A DNA stretch of 64,000 bases from Clostridium sp. (GTDB lineage: Bacteria > Bacteroidota > Bacteroidia > Bacteroidales > Muribaculaceae). Shown here in pieces: positions 33,460-42,573 of this stretch. The stretch's first letter is position 1, and each line of letters begins with the position of its first letter. The translations under genes were made by a program, and so were the position numbers. The notes under the pieces were generated by a model. The model was not told the DNA's origin. It was given only the letters and a program-made list of their open reading frames with translations, and searched no databases. The stretch is from contig JAMPBQ010000003.1 in the NCBI GenBank assembly GCA_023666615.1, positions 1-64,000 of the forward strand, given 5' to 3'.

Positions 33460-34881
33460 CTATTTGCCGATGCAGAAGCGGGAGAAGATGGAGGTGAGGA
33501 TTTCGGGGGCGGTGATCTGGCCGAGGATGGAGGCGAGGTGGGTGAGGGCTAGGCGCAGGTCGATTGCGATTAGGTCGCCGCTGAGGTTTTGGTTTAGGCC
33601 TGTGATCACTTGGTCAAGCGCTTCGGAGGCTTGGGTTAGGGCCTGGTGGTGGCGCGCGTTTGTTACGAGTATGTCGCTGGTGTTTGTTGGCGCTTGCGTG
33701 GTAGCAGTCAGCGCCAGCAGTTTTTTTAGCTCGTCGATTCCTTGGCCTGTTTTTGCTGAGATTTGGCAGTATGGTTTATGTGTCTCCTGGCCTGTTTTGG
33801 CTGAGATTTTCCGGTAGTCCTTCGTCTCTGTGGCCTGGTTGTCTGAGATTTCGCTGCAGGGAGAAGCTGCGTCCGGGAGTGGGCAAATGTCGGCTTTGTT
33901 CCACACGCGGATGATGGCGGCTTGGGTTGGGGGAATTGATGGGGGGATGGGGTTGGCGCCGTCGGTGATGGCTATGATTATTAGGGCGTTTTCGGCTGCG
34001 CGCAGGCTTCGTTGTATGCCGAGGTTTTCTATGGTGTCTGATGTTTGGCGCAGGCCGGCGGTGTCCATTATGCGGAATGAGTATCCTCCGATCGCAAGGG
34101 TGTCCTCTACGATGTCGCGCGTGGTGCCGTGGATGTCTGATACTATGGCGCGGTCGTCGCCAAGGAGGGCGTTGAGCAGTGATGATTTTCCGGCGTTTGT
34201 TGCGCCTATGATTGCAACGGGGATGCCATTTTTTATGGCGGACCCTGCGCGAAATGAATTGGCCAGGCGGTCGATTTCTTCTTTTGTGCGGCCGGCAAGC
34301 TCGAGGAGCTTGGCGCGGGAGGCGAATTCCACGTCTTCTTCTGAGAAGTCAAGTTCAAGCTCCAGAAGCGAGGCGAGTTCAAGGAGTTGGGCGCGGAGGG
34401 AGTGGAGGCGAGAGGAGAATTGGCCCCTCATTTGGCTGATGGCTATACGGTTGGCCTGCTTTGATTGGCTGGCTATGACGTCTGCCACAGCCTCGGCTTG
34501 CGCGAGGTCTATTTTCCCGTTGGCGAACGCTCGGCGGGTAAACTCGCCGGGCTGGGCGAGGCGAGCTCCGGCATTGATCAGGGAGTTGAGGATTTCACGC
34601 TGTACGTAGATTGAGCCGTGGGTTGAAAATTCTACGGTGTCTTCTCCCGTGAAAGAGGCGGGGGCCACGAAAACTGTGGCCACTGCCTGGTCAAACTCTT
34701 CGCCGTCAGAGTCAAGAACAGAACCGAAATGGGCGGTGCGAGGCTTGGACCTGGCAAGATCCAAGCCTTTCCAGATTGAGTTGGCTATCTCAATGGCTTT
34801 GGGCCCCGAAATGCGTGCGATAGCAATGCCGCCCACGCCCGCGGGAGTGGATATTGCCGCTATAGTGTCGTTTTCAATCAT
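33460..34881 (-). CDS. mnmE: tRNA modification GTPase MnmE
   Basis: A 473-residue enzyme that, with MnmG, installs the carboxymethylaminomethyl group on U34 of tRNA. It has the N-terminal formyl-THF-binding domain (AAISTPAGVGGIAIARISGP), the GTPase domain with GATNAGKSSLLN, DIHGTTRD and WNKAD, and the C-terminal FCIGK with its essential Cys. Between the G4 motif and ISAKTGQGIDEL there is an insertion made of about three copies of a 15-residue unit (EISDNQATETKDYRK; KISAKTGQETHKPYC; then the true G5 copy). The family is usually about 450-460 residues. It lies 9 bases after the nuclease gene. Confidence 0.97.
   Translation of the reverse strand: MIENDTIAAISTPAGVGGIAIARISGPKAIEIANSIWKGLDLARSKPRTAHFGSVLDSDGEEFDQAVATVFVAPASFTGEDTVEFSTHGSIYVQREILNSLINAGARLAQPGEFTRRAFANGKIDLAQAEAVADVIASQSKQANRIAISQMRGQFSSRLHSLRAQLLELASLLELELDFSEEDVEFASRAKLLELAGRTKEEIDRLANSFRAGSAIKNGIPVAIIGATNAGKSSLLNALLGDDRAIVSDIHGTTRDIVEDTLAIGGYSFRIMDTAGLRQTSDTIENLGIQRSLRAAENALIIIAITDGANPIPPSIPPTQAAIIRVWNKADICPLPDAASPCSEISDNQATETKDYRKISAKTGQETHKPYCQISAKTGQGIDELKKLLALTATTQAPTNTSDILVTNARHHQALTQASEALDQVITGLNQNLSGDLIAIDLRLALTHLASILGQITAPEILTSIFSRFCIGK
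33742..33870 (-). repeat. Imperfect 45-bp tandem repeat inside mnmE
   Basis: The plus strand shows tggcctgtttttgctgagat near 33743, tggcctgttttggctgagat near 33788 and tggcctggttgtctgagatt near 33831. The spacing is 45 and 43 bases. In protein terms this is a 15-residue unit around the GTPase G5 motif. Confidence 0.7.
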
Positions 34882-34890
34882 TGTCGGTGT

Positions 34891-35730
34891 CTAATGAAAA
34901 TAAAACCATTCCCTTGTGTCGCTTTCTGCCTCTATCTTGTCCTCGATGTCGTCGGGGAGGGCGGAGAAAAAGTCCATGCTTGTAATGCGCTCAACCTCAT
35001 CGACGGAAACGGCCGCTTTTTGGAAACCGCCCTTCACGCTGGAGTTTGGCATTATGAATCCGATGGCCCTCGGGGGATTGGCGTATGGGGCAAGAATGAC
35101 TTTGAAAAATCTTTCGGGCACAGTGACCTGATTGGGGCCAATCTTGCGTATGATTTTATCGGTAAGAATTGGACCGCAGACGATAATGAGGGCGCTGTCG
35201 CGCACAGCCCATGTGCGGCAGGATTCTTCGAGGGATTTCCACGCGCCATTGTTAAGGGCATGGGCCTGCGGGCACATGTTGGTGAGCAGAAAACAGTCGC
35301 GCATGGCTTGCACGCTCCATTTCATGTCGCCGGCGGGGCACATGTGGCCGCGGTCATATCCGGAATTTTTATAGTCCTCGAGCGCTGAGCATTGGTCGAC
35401 TGTGACGTCAGGGTTGAATCCGGCGTCATTGCGCGAGGCCTGTTGGGCGCGCGCCTCATCGGCGGTGAGTTCCCAAGAGGCGAAGTTTGGCACCCTGTGT
35501 TCAGGATTGAACGATACGTCAAAACCTTCGTATTCTTTGAATATCGAGGGGATATCACCGGGGATTTTCACGGCCATTAGCTCCTTGGCGGCGGCATATT
35601 CAGGCGAGGGCTTATGGGTTATCTCACGTTCCGGGCCGCACGCGCTCCATAGCGCAAGGATAATCATGGATATGAAGAAGATGTATCCAATGTTGCGGGC
35701 AAGGGAGGATTTCTTTTTCCTTTTGGGCAT
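34891..35730 (-). CDS. DNA/RNA non-specific endonuclease (NUC1/EndoG family), membrane-anchored or exported
   Basis: A 279-residue beta-beta-alpha-metal nuclease. A basic start (MPKRKKKSS) is followed by a hydrophobic helix ending ALWSACG, so it is a signal peptide, perhaps with lipoprotein Cys, or a signal anchor. The catalytic motif is SGYDRGHMCPAGDM (DRGH with the catalytic His), followed by LLTNMCPQ with the metal-binding Asn region. It probably degrades nucleic acid in the periplasm or outside. It is 51 bases after ruvC and 9 before mnmE. Confidence 0.92.
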   Translation of the reverse strand: MPKRKKKSSLARNIGYIFFISMIILALWSACGPEREITHKPSPEYAAAKELMAVKIPGDIPSIFKEYEGFDVSFNPEHRVPNFASWELTADEARAQQASRNDAGFNPDVTVDQCSALEDYKNSGYDRGHMCPAGDMKWSVQAMRDCFLLTNMCPQAHALNNGAWKSLEESCRTWAVRDSALIIVCGPILTDKIIRKIGPNQVTVPERFFKVILAPYANPPRAIGFIMPNSSVKGGFQKAAVSVDEVERITSMDFFSALPDDIEDKIEAESDTREWFYFH

Positions 35731-35781
35731 ATTCTTTTTTGCGTTAAGGGCGTTAATGGGGAAAAGGATTTTAGGGCCTTA

Positions 35782-36357
35782 TTAGATTATCTTATCAGGA
35801 TTTTTGGCGATGAATTCTTTCCAGGATTTGTATCCTTTCTGCACGGCGGGCTTTTGCGATTCGTAGAAATGGCATAGTGCCGCGGCCAAGGCGTCGGTGG
35901 CGTCAAGCTCGGGGAGGATGTTTTCGCGGGGAATCGCAAGGATGCGCCGCAGCATTTCCTGCACTTGCTCCTTTGAGGCGGCGCCTTGGCCTGTAATGGC
36001 TTGCTTTATTTTCCTTGGCTCGTACTCAGTAATGGGCACTTGGCGGGCCAGGGCGGCCGCCATGGCCACGCCTTGCGCGCGGCCAAGCTTGAGCATCGAC
36101 TGCACGTTTTTTCCGAAGAATGGAGCCTCTATGGCCATTTCGTCGGGCAGATATTGTTCCACCAGCGAGAGCACGCGCTCATAGATCCGCGCTAGGCGCA
36201 GATAGTGGCTTTCGAATTTGTCGAGCTTGATCACGCCCATTGCAATCATGGAGGGCTTTTTTGCGCGGACGCCCAAGATGCCGTAGCCCATTACGTTGGT
36301 GCCGGGGTCGATGCCTATTATGATTTTGTCCCATTCGGGGAGCTTGGCGTCGTTCAT
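35782..36357 (-). CDS. ruvC: Holliday junction endonuclease RuvC
   Basis: A resolvase that cuts Holliday junctions together with RuvAB. The catalytic acidic residues are visible in [29 protein letters not shown] and [14 protein letters not shown]. The start at 36357 ([10 protein letters not shown]) is chosen because it overlaps the DUF4286 stop as ATGA and gives the normal length of about 191. The longer in-frame ATG at 36405 would add 16 unconserved residues and overlap the previous gene by 52 bases. Confidence 0.95.
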   Translation of the reverse strand: MNDAKLPEWDKIIIGIDPGTNVMGYGILGVRAKKPSMIAMGVIKLDKFESHYLRLARIYERVLSLVEQYLPDEMAIEAPFFGKNVQSMLKLGRAQGVAMAAALARQVPITEYEPRKIKQAITGQGAASKEQVQEMLRRILAIPRENILPELDATDALAAALCHFYESQKPAVQKGYKSWKEFIAKNPDKII

Positions 36358-36641
36358 TCTACGGTCTCCAGGTAAGTGCAGAACGATAGGGCTTTTTCGC
36401 CCCACAATTTGACGATGCTATGCCGCAGCGGCGCGCCAAGGCGCTCATCCCAGTCTCGGGCTTGGCCCATATCGGGAAAAGAGAGATGCAGGGCATAGGC
36501 GCCCTCGCCTTCATTGGCGAGGACACGCGCCAGCATCCCCGCCTTTTGGGGGGCGCTGGCCGCGTATGTGTTTCTTATCCATTCAAGCGCGGCGTCGGCG
36601 ATTGATGGGTCAAGGACGAATGTGGTATTTATGATAATCAT
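36354..36641 (-). CDS. DUF4286 family protein
   Basis: A 95-residue protein matching DUF4286, a small Bacteroidetes family with a ferredoxin-like/dimeric barrel look: [20 protein letters not shown] at the start, [16 protein letters not shown], and a C-terminal SFCTYLE. Function unknown. It is coupled to ruvC by an ATGA overlap and lies 15 bases after a GT2 gene. Confidence 0.85.
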   Translation of the reverse strand: MIIINTTFVLDPSIADAALEWIRNTYAASAPQKAGMLARVLANEGEGAYALHLSFPDMGQARDWDERLGAPLRHSIVKLWGEKALSFCTYLETVE

Positions 36642-36656
36642 TTTTCAGAGACTGTT

Positions 36657-37412
36657 TTATTGTCGATTCGGGGCGGACGAACGCCGCTTTAGATATCGCG
36701 GGATGAAAGCAAGGTGTCGACAAATCGTGGGTATTGTGCCATAATACTTGCACATTATGCCGAACCGCTCGATTAGGGATTTTTTGTGGTTGCTTGTGGT
36801 TACGCCCTCGCTGAGGTAGTCGATGAGGACATCGCCAACGTAGACGTTGTGGCGAGAGTGCTGCAGGCAAATGATCATCCATTCATAGTCGGCGGAAAAC
36901 AGGTAATTTACGTTGAAATATCCTGTGATCCTGCGGAGCACGGCGCAAGCCTGGTGGCACACCACCATGCCGCGCTTGAAGCTGTCGAGGGTTAGATGCG
37001 CCGGCGCGGTTAGATGCCGCGGCCCGAGGAAAGCCCCGCTGTCATCCACAATGTCAGTCTGGCCATACACGATGCCCGGATAATCATTTGCCATTATTGC
37101 GTCGGCCATCTTTTGCAGGGTGTCGCGGGAGTGGAACTTGTCGCCGGCGTTCAGGAAAATCACATAGTCGCCCTTGGCTACGTCCAGGCCATTGTTCATG
37201 CCGTAGTACACGCCATTGTCCTTCTTTGAAAAGATGCGCATTTTTTCATTGCCGGCCGCGGCGGCCAGCTTCAGCGTATCGTCGGAGGAGGCGCCGTCCA
37301 TTATAATGTGCTCATACAGATCGCAGGTCTGGGAGGCAACGCTCCTTACGGTGCGCTCTATCGTATGGGCGGCATTGAATGTGACGGTGATGATCGAAAA
37401 AAGAGGAGTCAT
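36657..37412 (-). CDS. Glycosyltransferase family 2 (outside the capsule locus)
   Basis: A 251-residue GT2 enzyme of the WcaA-like subgroup: FSIITVTFNAAHTIERTVRS, the nucleotide site IIMDGASSDDT, SKKDNGVYYGMNNGLDVAKG and the metal site FLNAGDKF. It shares one base with the preceding 1371-residue gene and precedes DUF4286-ruvC, so it is a conserved-region gene and not part of the capsule operon. Substrate unknown. Confidence 0.9.
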   Translation of the reverse strand: MTPLFSIITVTFNAAHTIERTVRSVASQTCDLYEHIIMDGASSDDTLKLAAAAGNEKMRIFSKKDNGVYYGMNNGLDVAKGDYVIFLNAGDKFHSRDTLQKMADAIMANDYPGIVYGQTDIVDDSGAFLGPRHLTAPAHLTLDSFKRGMVVCHQACAVLRRITGYFNVNYLFSADYEWMIICLQHSRHNVYVGDVLIDYLSEGVTTSNHKKSLIERFGIMCKYYGTIPTICRHLAFIPRYLKRRSSAPNRQ

Positions 37413-40400
37413 CAGATTTTAAATTTGCGGTAGAAGTCCTTGGCGGCTGAATCCGCGGTCACTTTTCCGGAAATTCCGCTTTTGGCCATTTGGCCTACTT
37501 GGGAACGTCGCAAGTTTGTGCTCTTGATGTCGTCGAACTCTCTCATCCGTGATGCCGGCACGATGTCGTAGAGCCAAGTCTTGCATTCGGCCTCAAGCAG
37601 GCGCGAAGGGGCGGACCCCATTGAGCCGGCCACGATAGTGTCCACCGGAGTGACTCTTTCAAAAATCGAACCCTTGGAATTTGAATGCAGGCTGTATAGG
37701 CCGTCGCCGTCATGAATCGGGCACGCGAACACAAGCTTTTTGTCGGCATTGTGGGCGTGGCGCACATTGCGTTTCTTCTTGGATATTTCGCGAAGCGGCA
37801 CCTTCAGGGCGCTCTCATCGTCATACACGAGAAGGAGCGTTTGGTCGGCTTCATCATCGGTGACGGTGAGGGCTATGCGGTCATTTTCCTCATCTATGCT
37901 CCATTCGTCATCGGTGACTATGTATTCATGGTCATCCACAAAGCGAATGTAGAAATTGGGAGTGACGAAATGTTCGGTGCCAAAGTCGTGGAGCACGTTT
38001 TTCCTTATGCGTGAGGTGGCCACTTTGTCGCTGCCGAGGTTCAAAAGGAGACTGGCCTCATTGGCGGTTGTTTCCTCATTGGCGGATGATTTAGCGGTGG
38101 ATTGGAGATCTTTTTGCGCCTTGGCGGCCGTCGGGATTGCAGGCATGGACAGCTTGTTTTCCCTCGGTGTCTCCCTGTTGGCCTCGATTTCGCGGTTGTA
38201 CATGGCGTTTCTGTCGGCGCGGAATATTTCTATTTCCTTCGGGTCGAGCAGGGGTTTGGTGTTGTTGCCATGGCGCACATAGATTACGTCATTGAGGGTA
38301 ACTACCCTTGGGCAAGGCTTAACCTTGACGTAAATCACCGACTTTGACGCCTCGTCATCGACAAATGCTTTCGCGAATTCGCCGGCAAGGCTGCCGAGGT
38401 TAAAGGCCTTATCGATGAGATTTTGGAGGTGATTCACCATATTATCGACATTTTTGATTTTTCGTCGATACATATTGTTGCGCTCCGAATTGTCAAGCTT
38501 ATAGAACTTGAAGTCTTCCTCCAGTCCGCGCTCATAGTGGTCATCGCTTACGCCTATGTACAGTGTGCCGCCGGTGGTGTTCATAAAGCTGGAGATTATG
38601 TGGAGAATCTCATGCTCCTGCTTGTCAGGGTCGGCCATTGATATGCCGCTCTTTCCTTTTTGCGCCGGATAAACGAGGCTGCTCTTAAACTCAATGAATT
38701 GGGATTCAGACCCGTAATATTTTAGGTTGCGCGCCTCGCTGTAGACGTTGAGGGCCTTTGCTATTGAATCTTTTATGGCTGCGGCGGCAGGGTTGTCGAA
38801 GCTAATGTCGTACAGAAGATTGTGGGATAGCGTCATTTGGGCCAGCTCCTTGTCGGATGCCGAGGCGTTTGCGCTGGATGTGATTTGCCACAGCCATTCG
38901 TTTTCATCGCTGTGGCCAAGGCAAGCTACGATGCGCAGCTTGGTGGCCATGCGTTCAATTAGGGCGTTTCCGGGAGCAAGGGCCTTCACGCGCTCAATGT
39001 CGTCGATGAATATCTGCCGATCTTTGTCGTACTGCTGCTGCAGAAGAAGGATGCTCTTGTGGGCGCGAAGGGCATTGACCAGCTGCTGGTCGCCGATGGC
39101 GCGCGCCAAGATGTTGGCGAAGCTAAGGTAGTCGTAGGCCTGAATGAGGCTTTCGTTGGTTGTAACCGCCTTGTAGTGCAGTATCTCCACAATCTCCCTG
39201 ACGTCTGACTTTGACATAAGGTCAAGATCGTCCTTTCCAAGGTCTATCGTGTCTTTGTCATCGTTTACGGCGATGTATTGCAAGAGATTGTGCAGTGCAT
39301 TGGCGTTGTTGATGAATTTCCCGTCGATGGGGCCTTCCTCAATCACTGCATGCACGGCGTCGTTGTTGAAATCCGTCACGCTCACCAGAAGCACTGTGCC
39401 CGGTCGGAAAGGCATTTCATCGTCGGGGTATTTGTTGACAAAGAGTCCGAATCCTTTTTCAGAAATGGCGCTGTAGCTATGGCCGTTATCCTTCGTTACC
39501 ACACAATAGCACTTGTCGCCGCTCCACGTAAGGTCTCTGTATGCGCCGCGGGTCGCGTCTAGGAGAGAGAACTCAACCGTGTCGTTGTAATCAATGTCTA
39601 TGACGGTGGCGTTCAGCTGCAGGGGCTCGCCTTGATTATTGCGGAAAACGCCCGTTGTGACGTTGTGGAGGGTATAGGCCACAATCTCCTCTGCGCGTAT
39701 GATGCCCTCCTTGTCGAGGAAATGGTCGTCAACCACCTTGCAGTGGAACGCTTCAGGGCGGGATGGGTCCGTGGAAGAGGGAATGACTCTGTCAATCTCT
39801 ATTTTCACTATGTCGTCGATATCGGCGTTGCGCTTCACTATGCCGAAGGTGTCTGACTTGGGGCGAGCTTCAAACAGTTTGTCCTCCACTTCGCTCCAAA
39901 AGTCGGAGTGGCCTTCAAGCGACTTCATCTTCTGCCTGTTGATAGGGTGGGGAATGTCAACCTCCACCTGCGCATTCATCCAGGGCATCATATTGTTGGG
40001 GATTTGCTTGTCGCCGTTTTGACCAATGCGGCGCAGAGTAAGTCCGGCGTCGCTTATCTCGAATTCCACTGTGCCGGCCTCGAAGAATTTAGGCTCGGCC
40101 GGGAGTGTGGCATTTTTGGGCGGGTCGACTGTGGCGCGCGTCATCATCATCGTCGGCTCCTTAATGTCAGACCATGTGAAATCTGTAGGGAGCTTCACGT
40201 TCATCAGCGACATGAGCGATTTCGTAAGGAGCGTTTCGGCCTTTGCGCGCCGCAGCAAGGACAGGCAGCGGAAGAAGAAGGACATATTGAGCCTCAAGTC
40301 GATGTGGTCCTCTGGCAGGGCGAGGGACTGCTGGATGGCGATGGCGGTGAGCATGCGCTCGATCATCTCATTGTCGGATGATGTCTCCGGGGTAAGGAAA

Positions 40401-41527
40401 TGGTCGATTTGCTCGCGAGTATCGGATATGTAAATTTCCAGTTGGTCAACGAATGCGCGCCTGAACGGCTCAGCCTTCCATGTGTCCTGGTACCACCCCA
40501 TTAGCGTGTCAAATATGCTGCCAAGGCTGGAGTTTACGAGCTCGGGGGTAAGTCGGAAAAGAATCATGAGGATTGCAAACTGTTCCTCGGGGTGGAATAT
40601 GTATCCTGATACCTTTAGGTGGCGGAGCAGGTCGTTGATAAAGGCCTTTTGGTTGTGGTTGCGTATAATGTTGAGCGTCTTTATATAGACGTCTATTTGC
40701 TCAATGTCGTTTGTGAGCTCAGTCTGCATATCCGTGCGCTCATCGCCCTTGATGTTGCGCAGGAAATCGCTGCCCTGCAGAAGGTGCAAAAGGAGGCGCT
40801 TGTAGCCGTCAAGAATCCTTCCTGCCTGGTCAAGATTGTTCCGGCCTTCAACGAACTCGCTGAACCATTTTGGCAAGAGCGTCTTGATCGCCCTTGAAGC
40901 TGTTATAATCCAGGAAGGGAGCCCGCGGTCGAGTTCTTCAATGGCTTCCGCAAGCTCCGGAATATTTCTCAGCTCTTGCTCTATAATTCCGAGGGTGTAC
41001 CTTGATACGCCTAATATGGAAGTGAGGTCGAGCATCTTCTGCATCCTCAGCTGAGTGTCGGCGCTGCTGCGCCTTAGGGCGTAAACGTTTTGGTCCAGGA
41101 GTTCAAAGCGGCATTTGATGGTTTGGCCGATGGCAAGCTTCGCGTTGGGCTCTGTCAGGCGGAATTGCAGGCCGTTTTCATCGGCAAGGCGATAAAACTT
41201 CACTTCGTCAGTGGGCTTGGCCACTACCTTGAAGTCAAACTCTTGTCCTTTGGAGAATCCGTCTGCGTAAAACTCGCTCACGTACCTTGGCATGTTGTGG
41301 CCGATAACCTCGTCAGGGCCATTATATCCCTTGATTCTGCAATTGAGGGTGTCTGGAAGAGGTTGCCCTTTTTGGAAAGGCATTTTGTTGAGGTGAACTT
41401 CACCGTGGGGGGTTATGACTCTGAAAAAAGGCTCATCGTCGCCGTACTCCTTGTTGATTGGAAAATCCTTAAAAATAGGTTTTTTCTCTGGCACAAACAT
41501 AGGTAAAAATATTTGATGGTTTGACAT
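37412..41527 (-). CDS. 1371-residue AlbA_2 (Schlafen-type) domain protein of unknown role
   Basis: A very large soluble protein without signal peptide. The recognised part lies at about residues 930-1110: SQFIEFKSSLVYP, then EHEILHIISSFMNTTGGTLY and IGVSDD, a putative DNA/RNA-binding AlbA_2 domain, closing with VIYVRHGNNTKPL. The first 900 residues hold beta-rich segments that look OB-like (GQTIKCRFELLDQNVYALR) and a long helical region. The last 250 residues are low-complexity and then beta-rich. No helicase or nuclease motif is visible. It is the first gene of the operon that continues through GT2, DUF4286, ruvC, nuclease and mnmE. Confidence 0.8.
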   Translation of the reverse strand: MSNHQIFLPMFVPEKKPIFKDFPINKEYGDDEPFFRVITPHGEVHLNKMPFQKGQPLPDTLNCRIKGYNGPDEVIGHNMPRYVSEFYADGFSKGQEFDFKVVAKPTDEVKFYRLADENGLQFRLTEPNAKLAIGQTIKCRFELLDQNVYALRRSSADTQLRMQKMLDLTSILGVSRYTLGIIEQELRNIPELAEAIEELDRGLPSWIITASRAIKTLLPKWFSEFVEGRNNLDQAGRILDGYKRLLLHLLQGSDFLRNIKGDERTDMQTELTNDIEQIDVYIKTLNIIRNHNQKAFINDLLRHLKVSGYIFHPEEQFAILMILFRLTPELVNSSLGSIFDTLMGWYQDTWKAEPFRRAFVDQLEIYISDTREQIDHFLTPETSSDNEMIERMLTAIAIQQSLALPEDHIDLRLNMSFFFRCLSLLRRAKAETLLTKSLMSLMNVKLPTDFTWSDIKEPTMMMTRATVDPPKNATLPAEPKFFEAGTVEFEISDAGLTLRRIGQNGDKQIPNNMMPWMNAQVEVDIPHPINRQKMKSLEGHSDFWSEVEDKLFEARPKSDTFGIVKRNADIDDIVKIEIDRVIPSSTDPSRPEAFHCKVVDDHFLDKEGIIRAEEIVAYTLHNVTTGVFRNNQGEPLQLNATVIDIDYNDTVEFSLLDATRGAYRDLTWSGDKCYCVVTKDNGHSYSAISEKGFGLFVNKYPDDEMPFRPGTVLLVSVTDFNNDAVHAVIEEGPIDGKFINNANALHNLLQYIAVNDDKDTIDLGKDDLDLMSKSDVREIVEILHYKAVTTNESLIQAYDYLSFANILARAIGDQQLVNALRAHKSILLLQQQYDKDRQIFIDDIERVKALAPGNALIERMATKLRIVACLGHSDENEWLWQITSSANASASDKELAQMTLSHNLLYDISFDNPAAAAIKDSIAKALNVYSEARNLKYYGSESQFIEFKSSLVYPAQKGKSGISMADPDKQEHEILHIISSFMNTTGGTLYIGVSDDHYERGLEEDFKFYKLDNSERNNMYRRKIKNVDNMVNHLQNLIDKAFNLGSLAGEFAKAFVDDEASKSVIYVKVKPCPRVVTLNDVIYVRHGNNTKPLLDPKEIEIFRADRNAMYNREIEANRETPRENKLSMPAIPTAAKAQKDLQSTAKSSANEETTANEASLLLNLGSDKVATSRIRKNVLHDFGTEHFVTPNFYIRFVDDHEYIVTDDEWSIDEENDRIALTVTDDEADQTLLLVYDDESALKVPLREISKKKRNVRHAHNADKKLVFACPIHDGDGLYSLHSNSKGSIFERVTPVDTIVAGSMGSAPSRLLEAECKTWLYDIVPASRMREFDDIKSTNLRRSQVGQMAKSGISGKVTADSAAKDFYRKFKI

Positions 41528-41555
41528 TATATGTGCGCCGCGCGCACTGACAATG

Positions 41556-41587
41556 CAAAATTACGGAAAAATGCGCAAATTTACAAG
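41556..41587 (-). promoter_or_regulatory. Bacteroidales-type promoter for the 1371-residue gene
   Basis: On the minus strand TAATTTTG (41556-41563) is a perfect -7 box. CTTG (41584-41587), 20 bases upstream, matches three of four bases of the -33 box. The promoter overlaps the last codons of the glycerate kinase gene. Confidence 0.6.
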
Positions 41588-42564
41588 TGGAGGAGGGCTT
41601 TTGCGTATGCTGTGGCTTTATGAAGGCGTGAGGAGGCTTCTTCTTTTGTCAAAGAGTTTGACTGTTTGAAATCTTCGGCGGAGATTACCAGTGTGTTTTC
41701 CATTTGCGGCATGGTTTTGCCGATGCCATCTGCCACTTGGCCACCGATGGCTATGGCAGGAATGCTGTTTTCCATCGCCTTTTTGCAGACGACGCTTACC
41801 GCTTTGCCGGCCAACGTTTGCCTATCGATGCATCCCTCGCCAGTAATCACGGCATCTACTTTCCCCCAATTGATTTTGTAATTATTAAGAACATATTCAG
41901 CTCCACAAAAGCAGGGAGCGCCGATGGCTGAAGCTATTGCGAACCCCAGGCCTCCGCCGGCGCCGTCAAATGGGGATGTGCGGCTGCCTCCCCATTCTTG
42001 TTTAGCTTGGATAAGCCTTTGCCTTAACAAAGGAATGTCTGATGCCGTGGCGCCCTTTTGCGGCGCAAATGATAGGGCGTCTATGGCATTGCCGCTCGAA
42101 ATGAGAGGAACTTGCACATCTGATAGTCCGATTATGCGGCTGGCGTATTTGGGAAGGTTTTCTCTGCCTAATGCAGAAAGAAAGCCGGCTCCGCCGTCGC
42201 ATGTGCCTGTGCCTCCAATGCCTATTATGACTGTCCTGCATTCTTTATCCAACAAATCTTTCACCTTTGCTCCCAATGGAGCGGAAGTAGCTTGCGTTAC
42301 GCCGCCCATGTCGGCGGCCTGGGCAAGTCCAATCCATGCGCTGCTGTCGATGACGGCCGTGTGAGTAGGCATATGCAAGAAATAGCCTTCACGTTCCTCC
42401 CATTGTTGAATGTTGGGGGCGGCAATGGCTTTGGCGGTGCCTTCGCCGCCATCTGCCATTGGCGCAACAAAGCATTGATGCTCCTTTAGTTCGTTGGCTA
42501 TTATCTCGGCGGCCTCTTGGGCGGAAAGAGTGCCTTTGAATTTATCGGGAGCAATGAGTATCAT
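41581..42564 (-). CDS. Glycerate kinase (GarK/GlxK family)
   Basis: A 327-residue kinase that phosphorylates D-glycerate to 2-phosphoglycerate. Family features are APDKFKGTLSAQEAAE at the N-terminus, PMADGGEGTAKAI, IGIGGTGTCDGGAGFLSALG, and DAVITGEGCIDRQTLAGKAV near the end. The family is usually about 375-380 residues, so this copy is compact, but all motifs are kept. It lies 9 bases downstream of the metallo-beta-lactamase gene. Confidence 0.93.
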   Translation of the reverse strand: MILIAPDKFKGTLSAQEAAEIIANELKEHQCFVAPMADGGEGTAKAIAAPNIQQWEEREGYFLHMPTHTAVIDSSAWIGLAQAADMGGVTQATSAPLGAKVKDLLDKECRTVIIGIGGTGTCDGGAGFLSALGRENLPKYASRIIGLSDVQVPLISSGNAIDALSFAPQKGATASDIPLLRQRLIQAKQEWGGSRTSPFDGAGGGLGFAIASAIGAPCFCGAEYVLNNYKINWGKVDAVITGEGCIDRQTLAGKAVSVVCKKAMENSIPAIAIGGQVADGIGKTMPQMENTLVISAEDFKQSNSLTKEEASSRLHKATAYAKALLHL

Positions 42565-42573
42565 TGTATTAAC

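Noticed and set aside
39908..40381. 157-codon plus-strand frame and many others inside the 1371-residue gene
   Set aside because: These are antisense shadows in GC-rich coding sequence; the minus frame is continuous over 4.1 kb.
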